Source of the DNA: Opisthorchis felineus
Lineage: Eukaryota; Platyhelminthes; Trematoda; Opisthorchiida; Opisthorchiidae
Assembly: GCA_004794785.1 (NCBI GenBank)
Contig: SJOL01008829.1
Location: forward strand, 710,118 to 774,117
Direction of reading: 5' to 3'
Length of the DNA: 64,000 bases
Shown: positions 1 through 13,000 of the stretch, in pieces
How positions within the stretch are numbered: the stretch's first letter is position 1
Layout of the letters: every line of letters starts with the position of its first letter
Notes under the pieces: model-generated
What the model was told of the DNA's origin: nothing
The model's input: only the letters and a program-made list of their open reading frames with translations
The model's database searches: none
Translations under genes and position numbers: made by a program

Positions 1-31
<31 letters not shown>
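1..31. repeat. (TA)n microsatellite
   Basis: Alternating TA dinucleotides at the window edge with one G interruption. A short run of GATG repeats follows at 47-58, which resembles the tail of an RTE element, but no element body is visible next to it. Confidence 0.9.
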
Positions 32-360
32 GATGTTGCTGTCTTTGATGATGATGATGCACAAACTGTGTTGAATTTCGGGCGGTGGGAAGACGTCTTG
101 TTCTTTGTAGCGTCGTAGCGGGAACAGAGTTGATTCGTTCTGTTGCCATCCACTGGACTGTTTGTTTGTTTAACAACAAGTCGCACTACTCGATATTTTC
201 CTCTCCTTGATCCCTCAGGGAATTAGGTTTGTGGTTATCAAAGGTAACTTTGAATGTGTCGCGGACCATTGTAACCTGTTAACATTCCCCATTGAAATTC
301 GAAGATCTTCGCTTTTCAGTTTGATACTATCCTTCAGCGCAGCACAGCATTCGGATAAAC
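32..360 (+). other. Upstream/5' region of DDX52, no element recognised
   Basis: About 330 bp before the candidate DDX52 start codon at 361. No TATA box or CpG-rich core stands out, and no transposon protein is visible. It presumably holds the promoter and 5' UTR, but nothing in the sequence proves this. Confidence 0.4.
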
Positions 361-424
361 ATGACTTCTTTGTTCAAGGCCAACCTCAGTTGTTATGCGT
401 TCGATAGGCACAGGCTTGGAATGG
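361..424 (+). CDS. DDX52: Candidate first coding exon of DDX52
   Basis: An ATG at 361 in a good initiation context (AAAC before it) opens a frame starting M-T-S-L-F-K-A-N-L-S and continuing with A-F-D-R-H-R. This resembles the N-terminus of animal DDX52 proteins, which begin with a short LF-x(n)-GA-x-FD-x-RR segment. The frame hits TGA at 433, so a donor before that is needed; GT at 425 (after ATG-G) is the only reasonable one and is weak. No exon could be found to link it to the one at 1043, so this exon is inferred from position and weak similarity only. Confidence 0.4.
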
Positions 425-1042
425 GTCCTGAATGACATACGTACTGGAGTGCGTCTCCCTATCTTTGTGAGCAATGGATTTGTCTTCAGTCTATCAAACG
501 TAGCTTTCAGCCTAGTGTCGGTTGATGTATTCTGGCTATTTTCAGCACAGTGATTTGTGCCGTTTCCTGTTTCATCGCGTGTTATCAGGCAGTCAGTGGA
601 AAACGAATGTATTGTGCTGTTTCCATGTCAGACAGGATTACATCCCCTTTTAGGACATGGATGACAGATGCATCCTGTGAAAAACGTTTCTGCTTCTTCC
701 CTTGTTTAATTTATCTGATCTCTACACGAGAAATCATATATCGTCAATCAGTAGGGAATTTTACGCCGGAAACGGGTTATCGTGTGTTTTCTTCGTACGT
801 GAAACTTATCGGGTTGCCAGGTATTAACTTAGTTATGGGTGTCTAACTTTTTTCAGGCTTCAGTGTGCTCCTGAAACGCACTGCTCGGTTTTCCGTTATA
901 ATTAAAATCCACCGATTGACATTGTTACACAAGATATTCACTCAAAAATACGCCAGAAGAATGGATATGTTGGTCGATGATGTCCCACTCGGTCTCGGAC
1001 TCAAGGCAAATATCCGTTTAATTGGGTTACTGTTCCCCTCAG
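425..1042 (+). other. Probable DDX52 intron(s), missing N-terminal exon not found
   Basis: The DDX52 N-terminal region between the candidate start and the lysine-rich exon should lie here, but no stretch could be joined with matching phase and a convincing acceptor/donor pair. Acceptor-like pyrimidine tracts end near 497, 520, 548 and 856. The open frames present (550-846 and 865-1074) do not resemble DDX52. Confidence 0.4.
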
Positions 1043-1096
1043 AGGAAGAAGCTGAAGCGAAAGAAGCCGAATGAAGTATTATCGAAGACGAAGGAG
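1043..1096 (+). CDS. DDX52: DDX52 exon, lysine/arginine-rich segment
   Basis: Acceptor TTCCCCTCAG, then 18 codons starting R-K-K-L-K-R-K-K and ending T-K-E, then donor GTATGT; both borders are phase 0. It matches the basic linker that precedes the helicase core in DDX52 proteins. The longer frame seen here in another phase (865-1074) lacks any similarity and is rejected. Confidence 0.75.
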
Positions 1097-4000
1097 GTAT
1101 GTTGATGCCTTTCGCTAACTATTTTCACAATAGGCTAAAAAATTCAGGGCGGTGCATGATATTAAAGTTTCCGGAAGTTCTGCTCTTGGTGGTGAACTCC
1201 CTTTGCCAGAGACTTCTTTCACCAGTCTTGTTTCCTCGTTCCCCAGCTTCAACCAGAACCTGATCGACAATGTAGCTGAATTATCTTTTTCGGTTCCAAC
1301 TCCGGTTCAAGCACAGGCCATACCAATTATGCTGAAGGTGGGTGAGACTGTACTTATATATAGCGCCCTCGCATGGGTGACTAGTGCACCTAGGTCGGTC
1401 TCATTAAAAAGTTGGCCCCTCTAAGACAGAAGGGGATAATGCAACTCGTATTCCAGCTGTTTTTACCACATTACTTTATCATGCAACATTATGTGGGTGC
1501 TTGGTTTTATCAGATAGCCCTCGAAATATCGTTTTCGAAAATGCTTCCAATTCAAATTGAAAACAACTTTAGAGGAAGTGTTTTTCATCATGGCTATTTT
1601 ATCAGTCAAACGGGAATAGTTTATCCAAGAGTGTCCCATCGATTTGCAATTCAGTGTTCGTGCCGAACTTCCACAGTATCCATCGCGCTCATTTTTGAAT
1701 CATTCAGAATGTTATCATGACCTTCTGGAGTGTACACTGATCGTTTGCCCGATTCTGTACGAACTAATTAGAATGAACTCCCAAATATGTCTTGCTTTGT
1801 ACACGTGCCCTACTGGAGTGAAGGTAACCAGCAAAAAAGCTTGACAATCCTTCATTTTTTTCAATTACGCAACCCCACTTTCCTGCTCGACACCAGTGCC
1901 GATGTCAAACGAAAACACAACGGACCCCTCCACTGGCTTCCGAATCGGACTATTTGACATCATCTTGGTTCTGGAGCATCTATCCGTTCAAGCCTACACA
2001 ACTAAGGCTACTTTCCTTTGTCGCTATGTTGGTGTACCTTGACTTCAAGGGTGCATTCGATTCTGTCGACCGGTTAGTTCTTTTCAACACACTTGCGCAA
2101 TAGGACGTGTCCCAGAAGTTCGTGAATACCGCGCGCTTTTCGTGTTCACATACCAGTGGCGCATGAGAGTGTATGAGGAGCTCTGCAAAAGCTTTCTGAC
2201 AAGCAGTGCCGTCCGACAAGCTTGTTAACTCTCTCCATTCTTGTTTGTTATCGTTATTGATGAGATAGTGCGGCGAACACTGGAAGGTCTCCGAAACCTG
2301 GTGTTCAGGTGTCTCTGCGCGACCACTTTGTCGACTTGGAATACGCTGACGACATTGTTTTCATTTTTGAGGAAGAGTGGGAAGAACAAGCAGTACTAGA
2401 GAAGCTGATCAGGATCCTCTGGTCTCTCGGCATGTGATTCGCGTCCACAAGGCATAAAGTCATGCTTCAGGACGTACAGTGTTTAAACACGCGTCTATCA
2501 ACTCAAAGAGTAACTGAAGGTTGTGAAACACTATACGTATCTAGGAAGTTGCATTAGCTCTAACTGTGGTGCGACAGACGAAGACCGGAGTTACGTTTGC
2601 CAATATACACCACTTGTGGCGTCAAAATGCACTTCACGGGGTCTCAAATGGTGCGTGTACAAGACCACAGTTCTGGTTCTGTCGTTATACGTCTGCAAGA
2701 CCTGGCCAATTCTGGCGGAGGATCTGAGGCCTCGTATTTGATCACCGATGTCTCAGAACTAGAACTGGAATCGGCTGGACCCAGCGAATTCGCAATGAGG
2801 TGATGAGGAGACGGGTTTTGGGTGAAGCAAAGGATATCTCCCTCAAAGGATGCATCCAGCACTGCAAACTAAGTAGGCTGGACCATTTGTTACGCATACC
2901 GGGTTATTGCCTGCCGAAACGAGTGCTGTTTTCCGTGCCTAATTAGAAGTGGCAGAAACCTAGAGGTGGACAGTATTTGACATGGTAGAAGGGAATGAAG
3001 GATGTTACGGGGCGTTTAGGCCCTGTTGGTGCTGTTCGCCTTCCAGGATGGGGTGCAGCTGACCCTTCCTGGGCTTGGCTGGAGGCACTGAACGGTATGG
3101 CGGCTAACCGATTTCAGTGGCGTTCGTGTTGCCAGTTTCTTTTTGAGTTGTCTGAGTGAATGCTGAAGGTGTAGGCACCTCGGATGTTTGTGGTATATTA
3201 GTCCTAGGTTCCCCTCCCTTTCCATTACAAGGCTTTATTGAAAGAAATAGACATGGTTGTACGATATTGAAGCACCAGTGTTCTCACCTGGTGTTCCTAT
3301 CAATGATGATAATGATTGTTTCTGTTCGCCCTGGTCTGGTGACCGTCCACTGTACCGCGGTCAGTTCATCCAGTTTTCATTTCACCACCAGTCGTTATTT
3401 CTTTCGACCGAATTTTCGCCGGACCAACTTGACGCGGGTTGTTTTGGACTTTCGTTACTTGTGATGATGGTAGGTCTAAACAGGAGGTCGAAGCAATCAG
3501 TATCATGAAGTTTCTACTCTGACTCCATCTTCCGTTTAAGAATGGAATTCAATTCCGACATTTTAAATAGATCTGCCTGTAAATTTTGTGTGCAGCTAGT
3601 AAGGAGTAGCCAAGCATAGTTGTTTTCCGATACCTGTTTCGCAGGTAATGATACAGTGAGGTCGCTGAAAAATCTGGACAACCCACGATCGATTCAACCC
3701 TTACTCAATCAATCCATCTATCCTCTATAAACCGTGTGCCTATGGCACAATGGTTTTAGTTGCTACAGTTTCGATCACCGGAAAGTGGAGAGTGTGGGAC
3801 ATGAAGCCAAGCCTTGGAGACGATGGCGTATCTGGTTAGCTCGGGAACTGCGTAGTTACACATTAAAGGCGATAGCTTTGATACATGAGCGCCACTGACT
3901 GCGCGATTGGGCCATTTCTGCCAGTTTCATTAAACATTGGTGAGTTTAGTCCCGGGGCCGCCATCCAAGGAAGCGGCAGTTGTTGACCCGACTAAGTCCA

Positions 4001-7000
4001 CTGGTTAGTGTTTTCATACTTCGTTGCCAGGTCATACACTGTGCACCTCTCGGTCGCCTCCACTCAGCACAGGACTGGGCGAATAGAGCTTTGCGAGGCA
4101 GACGGTCTTCTGGCATTCGGAGTGCATGTCCTAACCAGCATAACCTATGAAGTGTGAGTAATTCATTTATCGCGTTAGAGTTCCTTTTTCCTAGGACCAT
4201 CTGGCGTACCTTAGCATTACTAATCCGATATTCTCACTAGTCATCATCATCATCATTGTCAGCTGTAAGAACCGCGTACTTGTCGTACAGTGGTTGTAGC
4301 AGCCACAGTTTCGCTCACCGATGATTTGGGGAGGTGGGGTAGGTAGCTGCGCATTGGAGGCGGGAGCTGATAAATTGGTGCGTAAATACAGCACTGTCAT
4401 TGGACTGTTAAGTTGGGGGAATTGGGAAGGGAGCTATGCATTGAAGGCAATAGCTTGGATTCACGAGCGCCATTGAGGGCGCAACTGGACCATGTCTGAC
4501 AATGTCTCTAACCATTGATGTGGCCCGTCTCGGGGTCCCCATCCAGAGAGACGGCAGTGACCAGCGCAGCTGAGTTTGCTGGCAATGGCTTTTATACTTC
4601 GCTGCCAAGTCATTGTTTGACCTCCTCTGGCTCGTTTCCACCCTTCACGTGGTTGTGCGAAAAGAACCCTTCGAGGAAATCGGTCAACTGAAATACAAAG
4701 CACGTGGCAAAGCCAGCGCAACCTATGCAGTGTGATCAGTTCACCTATCGAGGGTGAGTTATTTCTTCCGGATGCCATTCGACGTACTTCAGCATTGCTT
4801 ATCCGGTGTTCCCACCAGACTCGGGCAATGCTCCGAAGACATCGATGGTCAAACACTGAAAGTCTTTTGATGTCCTCGGCGCGCAGCGGCCAGGTTTCTG
4901 ATCCGTATAGTAATATGGAGCGCACCGCAGCATTGTAAACTCGACTTTTGACGGATAAGCTGATGTCACGCCTACGCCACCAGACCTGACCAATGCTTCG
5001 GAGAGACTGATGTTCATAGACTGACATCTTTCGTATGTCCTCTGCGCGTAGAGGCCACGTCGCTGATCCATAAAGCAGTATGCATCACATCGCCGCATTG
5101 TAAACTCTGTCCTTGATAGACGAACTGACGTCACGTCGGCACCTTAGGTGTCGGAGTTTGGCAAAAGCTGCCCTGGCTTTTCCGATTCGAGAAGCAATCT
5201 CATCTTCAGTCAGTCCATCGGAATGTGTACAGCTGCCCTAAGGAACAAATTTATCTACCACATCGATCGGCTCGTCTGCAAGCATGAGGTTTGGGTTTGA
5301 TCCCACCCAGTCTTGTAGCAGCACTTTACACTTCGCAGGTGTGCAGCGCATGCCAAACCGTGCGGTAGTTATTTAGGTTATCTTAAATCGTTTGCATTTT
5401 TGAAGGCTCTCAACCAAAGAGAGCAATATCGTCTGCATACTCAATGTCTGTGAGTGAAAAGTCCCGGAAGCATTTGGACTCCCGAGGTTTCGGAGGCAGA
5501 CAGAGATTTCAAGCAGCACATCATTAACAAAGTTGAATAGGAAAGGTGTGAGAGGGCAGTCTTGTCTCACCACCGGACGTAGTGAACTCAGGTGAATGTT
5601 TGACGTATACTCGTACGTGCCCATAGGAGTTCGCATACAGTGCCCTCATAAGGGATATAAATTTGGAAGGGACACCTTTGATCGTCAGACTCCGCCAAAG
5701 TTTCTCACGATCGACATTGTGAAAAGCAGATTTCAGTTCAAGAAAAACGACCAACGTGGGACGTTTTAAGCAGTGACGCTGTTCAAGAATTTGCTAAAGG
5801 TATGGTCGATGCATCCTCGGCCAGGGCGAAGCCCATCTGAATTTTCGCGAATCTATCTCCCCCGGTGATCGATCAACTTACGCAAACTAATGCCAGAGAG
5901 CACCTTAGATGCGACGGATGCCAGGTTGATGCCACGATAGTTTTTGCGTGACATTCTTACGCCATTTTTGAAGACTGGGATCACTGTCGAGGAGCTCCAC
6001 TCGGCTGGTATTCTGTTTTCGTTCCAAATCTTGTGCAGCATGGATGTCAAACTGTTTACCAGGACCTCGCTACCTTCTTTGAAGAGTGCGGTTACAGGCG
6101 CCTTGTCGTGCTTGAGGATTGTTATCCCATGCTTTCTTTCTGCTGTTGATGGTGGGCTGGTGTCGATGTTTCACTCAGGCTCACTGGGTTCTTCCAGCGG
6201 CTGTGTTGAAGGTGACCAGCTGAACTGTTTAAAGTGCTCAGCCCATCGCTCAAGACGACGATTGAGGGACTGAATTGCTGTTCCGTCTTCTCCGCATATT
6301 GTTTCACTGACACCCGCCTTCTTTTCACCGGTTGAGTGAATCAGCTGAAACAGGGCGCGGCTGTTGCCTGCAGCGAAAGTCTTCTCCATCTCCCGGACCT
6401 TCAAAATCTATCAGCTTCTGATTATCCGGTGTTTGAAGGATCTGCGTGCGCCATCACAGTCGCTAGTTGCTGGTATGGCTTTTCTGGCAGCAATAAGATC
6501 TGTTGATCTCAACGATATCCGGTATTCATTTGGTCGAGTCAGATGACTTGGACAGGCAGTTCTGAAAGCCGAGGGCATAGCTTATTTAACCTGCTTCCAT
6601 TCAACCTCCAAGCAATCTTCGTCATCTGCATCACTGTGCGCTTCCAGTAGCCTTCTAGCCGTACGCACAGCATCGACTCCAAATCTACCACCTAATTGCG
6701 TTTCTTCCGGACTTATTCGTCCAACTTGAGCATTCACATCACCTGCTAGGATTACAATATCCGTCCTTCTTGCTGACCCAAGCAGCCTTTAAAGACTTTG
6801 ATAAAACCCGTCATTCTTAGTCTCAAAATAGCTGTCTGTCGGGGCGTATGCCGATACGACAAATAAACACCGTTTATCGCATCGACCTGCATTGATCTTA
6901 ATTGTGTCGGTCAACCGCACAGCGCAAAGACGACTGTTTACTGGGATCCAGTCCAGTAAGGCACTTTCAGCCTTGGGGCTGAGTGCAACTCCCACACCGT

Positions 7001-10000
7001 AGATACCACGAGCCATTGCGTCAGGATCATCGGACACCCGAAGAGTGAAATGTTGAATATCTGAGCTCGTCCTAAGCGGCTTGAGGTGTATGACCGAAGT
7101 GGGGTCTTGTATGCGTGTTTCAGAGACACAACATACATCGACAGATAGGGAAAGCAAGGTTTCAGCAAGGGATGTCTGTTGCCCAATTTGGCATAGAGTA
7201 CGGACATTAAAGGCTACAACGTGGATCAGATCTTTTGAGGTTAGTAGGTGATTATTTTGGTTTATTTTTCTGGGCGACGGTTGGGACACGGAACAATGGC
7301 TAGGGGATTGGCAGATGGGTTGGTGACACTGTATCGTTCAACGGCTGGGGATGGGGCGTAAGGGAAGGTCGGTGAGCGAAGAGCTGCAATGGCAAATGAT
7401 ACCGAAGGTTGAGGTACCCCACCTTGAGCATTTGACTCAAAATGCTGACCCACAAGGCAGTGGGAGGATGTCGGGTTTTGTTTGGGGACTCTGCTCCTAG
7501 CCTCTCACTCAAAAGTATGAACCACGAGGCAGCGGTTGTTAGGGTTTTTTGGGGGACCCTTCCCGGAGCCAATGATTCAATATTGTGGTTTTTAGGGCCA
7601 ACCTTTTCTAACCCGTCCTTCCTCAGGGGAAGGCAGCATCGCCGCTTCCATAAATATGGACATGCTGGTCGCCTGAGGGAAACGCCTTGCTACCTTCACA
7701 CTCCTATCGCAGGGGACGGTACGACTTTACCTCCAGACCGCCTCGTAATACGATTACCCGCAGTACGGGGACTCGCTGTTCTTCGTCGGACTGCCTTCCG
7801 TTGGCTTTCCTTTAGGAACTGAGTTGCAGCCAGTATAGGCGCATTCCCCAGTTTCTGTCAACCTTAAGTTCTTCTTGAATACTAAGTAACTGGAGAAGGG
7901 TACGCTTCGCATGATCGTCATCTCTTACTCAAACCTAGCGGCTTCAGCCTTCTTGGGATTCATCAAGTAAGTCTAGTCTCCGAAGTTCCATCAAGTTTAT
8001 TTCTCACTTGAACACCAATTTGTACATACTTTTCAGTAAACACTCAGTTGCAATTGAACTAGTTGTTAACGGCAGGCTCAGCTGAATATCATCTCAATCC
8101 CTCATTCGTAGTATTCTTCAACTAAATGTGCTGCACAACAACCGCCTTATGTTTCTGCTTGAACGGTGTCTATGGTGATGACTTTGTATTTTCTTCTTTC
8201 CCATCCGACATCGATTATTTTAAGGCATTTATCCGATCAGCCTTCCTGCTGGCCCCAATAAAAACTGTAACATAGCACCTTTAAATGCTTAAAAATGACG
8301 TTTCCATGTCGCTCTGTTGTCGTTTCTTGTATGGAGGACCTTGGAGAATGCGCTCTCCCTCAATTGGTGGTTTGGATTGATATTACGTGGTTCGTAGGTC
8401 CCGACAGGCAGCTGAGTTTTCCGGCCTGTGCGATTGATTCAGCTGTCGAACTAGTTTTGACCGATGATCAGGAATGTGGCAAATTATTACGACTGAGTCA
8501 GCTGGCCATAACTGGTCACCAATTTTCACTACGTGGTTAGAGGTTGTGCCGTTACATGAGTTTTGAAATTCCCGCTTTGTGCTAAACATCGAGTTTTACT
8601 ATCAGTGCAGCTTAAAGAGTACGCGCAAATGAAAGTAACCGTGGGCCGAAATTAACTGGACAATAGCGGTGGAATCAAGCAGGTCACTGACGTCAGCGAA
8701 CCATTGATAGGAAGTCAGGTTTAGCGAAATTGTTCCTCGCTGGATTAGGAAGAATGGTCCTTCAACAGTAGGACTTGTGTTAGATTTATATAATTCTACA
8801 TAACTCATCATTGCTCGGGGGCGCGTTCATTTTTTTGGAAAATAAACGTGTCGTCCAGCTACGACATCTTTTCGGTGGCTGAGATAGTGCTTAGTTGCTC
8901 AGACGAAGACAGGAGCACTCAAGAAGCCAGGACTTGGTTCGAACTATGGACCTTCCGGTCAGTAGTACCGCGCCTTAATCGATGGGCAATCTCGAGCCTG
9001 TGGAATGGGAGAGCGCTTCATCTCTCTTACTTTTTCAGTCGCACCACAATGAGCTGTGGGTTGATGTTAATAACCTCTATGTTTGTTATTTCGTATTTCA
9101 TTTTTTTGAAGTCGAGCATAGCCCTTACCCATCCGTGGAATCATTTGACTATATTTTGGTCAGAAAACAGTATCGATCAACTGGCATCGTACTTACTGCC
9201 CAAAGTCGTGAATGGATTTTTTTTTGGCTAATAGGTGTGCATTTTTTCGTCTTGTCAGTGTTTCCATACTGGAACTCTTAAGATTTCACTGTTGCTGGTC
9301 CCGTGTTTCTTCACTTATGGTGATGAACTTTTCGTAATGCAATGTCGATTAAGGTAAACAAACCGGCCTGTTCTTGCTCTTCCCCATAATGACTGTGTTC
9401 TCTTAACCTTGCACCCCTCACCTAGAATGGCAACTTACTCGCGTGTGCACCAACCGGATCTGGCAAAACGGCCGCCTATTTAATTCCCGTTTTACAAGGC
9501 TACTGCGCACGCTTCCTTACTACGGACACAGAACTCGAGGTGAAACAGTCCTTGCAACCAACACCTACTTCGGAGACTCCGCACAGGATCGCCCTTTTCG
9601 GTCTGATTCTGGCACCGACTCAGGAACTTGTTCGACAGATTTGGTCTGAAGCGGCGCGCTTATCTCGTGGGCTTGGTGGGGGACATTTCATAGCATATTT
9701 GAGTCGCAGACACTATGCGTATAGGGGCAAGTCAAAGTATAAAGTGGGCTCAAGGGAAAATTCAAAGAACGCTCACACGAAGCTACGTGAACTACGATTA
9801 CCCCGATCCACTCGAATCCTGGTGGCAACGCCATGCCGAATGGCGTTCTTATTGTCATTAGATCCTTCACTTTGTCCTTTTGATGTTTCCAAGTAAGTCT
9901 GCAACCACCGTCCTATCATCCTTCGTTTTTGTGGGCTCCTTCGTTCCATGGTTGTTTGCGGTGTGCATTAACACGTTTCTTACCATACACTTCATAAATG

Positions 10001-13000
10001 GGCAACCCTCAAACTGTGGTCTTCCACCTGATCGATGCAATATCATGGTAAGTCTGACTACTGATGAGACCCCTTTCTTGGGCTGTGCAGAAACCGCGAA
10101 AAGCTTTCCCGAGAATGCAGTGTTTGATGACAGCCCCGCATGAAGGTCGTGACTTCGCATACCACGTGAAGAATACGAAAAAACCTCCTCTACGCTTGCC
10201 GCACTTCGGTTTCCAGTAAAAATAAGGAGCTGTTCTCCTTCAATGGGGGAATCTATGCAGGATGTGAAAAACTGGAGACTTTGAGTTCAATTGTGACACG
10301 AAATACGTCTCGATAACCCCATTACTTTTTTGACTGCTTCTGAACAGATTTACCAGGATTCGATGGCCGATCCTTTAGCAACGGTTGTTTTCCTCGTTTC
10401 GTTCCAAATGAGACACTCAACATTCAATCTTCCAATTGTTTTCCTACGGTGATGTTATTTTAGCGAATCTCAGTTCTTTGACGCACCTCCACTGTGGCAA
10501 CTAACGTTTCTCCCCTTTTAATGGGTTTGTCGTAACAAGATGGATTGATATATGAAACGGATCTACTGGTCAGCAGCGGTCGAACTAACATACGTCTGTG
10601 TGTATTTGGTTCATCACGATCGCGGAATGGTGGATGTCATACGATCACCCTTTCAGTCCACTCCAATACACTTTAGCGATGTGCACTGTCACCCTACCGT
10701 AGACTGGGAAATGCTGGGTTAACGAAGGCAAAGTTTGCGCTACTAGTGATATTACAATAATTTGACTATTAGATGGTGTGGTTTGTGGACACTTAGTAAG
10801 CACAGTAGAACGACAGTTTGATGAACGTAGCCTTTTTGTGAGTGCTCATCCTATAACTCTTGAGGCGCTACGTGCCAGTGAGTGAACCGTACGAGCGACA
10901 GCGAGCATTCAGGTTACAGACGTCACATAGAATTCGCGCCGATCTGGTTATGATGAGTTATGGTACCCACACTGCTTCCGCTCAGATGCCTGCTCAGTGG
11001 GGCGAAATGGCTCAGAGGTTACAGCGCGAATTTACTGACCGAAAGATCCGTGGTTCGCATCCGACCTCCGCATCTCGACTTCTTCTGTCTAGGCTTGGGC
11101 GACCTGGCAGTATCCCAGCCCTCGTGCTTCCTTCGGGTGGCATGGCAGCTAGGCACCGAAAGGGTGCTACAGCTGAACGATTATCTTTTGCTCATAGCAC
11201 ACAAGTAAAAACGGTAAGCCCGTCGACTGAATGGGGTACAGTGCATTTCCTTCCTTCCGAGTCATGAGGTTGTGTTGGTACAGTGTTTTGTGTTGGCAAC
11301 ATCTTGTGAAGGCGCTTTACGGTGTGAGTACCAATCGCGTTTCAAGGCAGTCCACCATCTGTCTTGCCAAGATGTTATTTGGTAGTGACATCATGACTGA
11401 GCTGAAATACTACATCTGCGTCTGAATATGCGTGTGTTTATAGGCCAGAACTAGCTTGCGAGGTTTCGTCAGCTGTTTTCCCTAACTTGACGTTTCTGAG
11501 CGGATCCATCTTCTTGCTATTCCAGACCTAAGACTTACGTTGTCCTCAATTTTGAAAGGCTTGTTTCCTCGATATGAGCGGACCGACAAAATCAGCTGAT
11601 GTGAAATCAATACTTGTGGTACGGAACTACTCTGTTCACAGGACAATGTACTACCATTCTAATCCCGATCAGTGGAGGATCAAGAGTAATGAAATCCGGA
11701 AAGAAGTTTGTCATATTTCTGGGTGACGAAGTATTCGAATGAAAACATTAGATATTAGACATTAGATACACAGTATATTCTAGAGAGAATAGAATTACAA
11801 ACCCTAGTAAAAGTAAAGCTCGGCAGCACGCAAGTAGGTTGTAGTACGTGAGAGTACGGGGACCCACAAATGGTTTCTCCGTGACCATATCAGAAGCGAT
11901 ACATTTTCCGGCACACATCTGCGGGAGGATGTGGCGGACTTAAGACAAAATGGGATACATAGATTTCGTAATCACCTACTCCTGCAATCAAATGTTATGC
12001 GGCGGAGCAGATGAAGTGTTCACCAATACTGGAGAGAACGGCGGCGTTGGTGATGTAATATGGACGGAACCAAGCATAGCTACTTTGCCTATACCGAAGC
12101 TGTTCTGGATTTTTGTTTTTATAGTTTAAAAATCAATCCATCGTGTGCTGCGCAAGAGGATGGCCAAGTGTTCAACAACTTAGTAGCAAATATATTTACT
12201 CGAAGTGGCTTTTAAGAACAGACCACTTGCATCTCGCTCTTTTTCAAATCGCCTTCAACTGTAGTTGAGGTGCATTCGTATCAATCAATAGACTGTGCCA
12301 GTTTTATATGACATAACAGTACATCAGTCATTCATATATTTTCTGCTTTTTCCCAAATTCCAATCAAACTCATCGATTTGTTGTTCAGTTCTCCCACTCT
12401 AGTTGGTCCGACCTTCAAAACGCACAGCCGCTTAAAAGTGTCTGTACATGAGCGAGCGTGTTGAATTGCTGCTATCCGGTTATTTCACGTTGGAACAACC
12501 ACATTCCGCGTTTCAGGGCGTGTCGGTCGATGTGAAAGATGACCTGAAGGATGAACATATGTTTCTTTCTGCATGTTGACGCAGTCAACAGACAACCTCA
12601 GGATAGGCACACGGAGGCATGTGTGCGTTTCAGCGCTTCAACTTAGTCAGCGAAAATTCCTATTAATCCCACGGCTGCTTTTCACTAACGGGTTCATTTC
12701 CTCATTTTTTCGTTCGTTGTTTCATTGCGCCCTATCGTAACATTCGATGAATATGAACGACGTGGACTCAGCATATTACTATGACAGTCAGGTGACTTTG
12801 CATACTATTGATGACAATCCCAAAGTTTTCTGTTTGTTGGGAGTTCGTGGGACTCAAATTCCACCCCGTCTTATAATGTCTCGTGAGGTTTTAATGCAGC
12901 AAGGGACAACTGTTATCTGTTGCCCTTATTGGGACAACTAACAATGTACCGTTTGTTTTCTCATATGAAATCACAGGTGTTGAAAAATTGCCTTTCTGTT

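Noticed and set aside
865..1074. DDX52 exon in the frame ending [14 protein letters not shown]
   Set aside because: The other frame gives a lysine-rich exon with a proper acceptor (CCCCTCAG), donor (GTATGT) and matching phase.
10960..11267. Open frames over the SINE copies at 10860-11267, 24764-25130 and 56540-56984
   Set aside because: They read through tRNA-derived SINE sequence. Their similarity to each other reflects the repeat, not a protein family.
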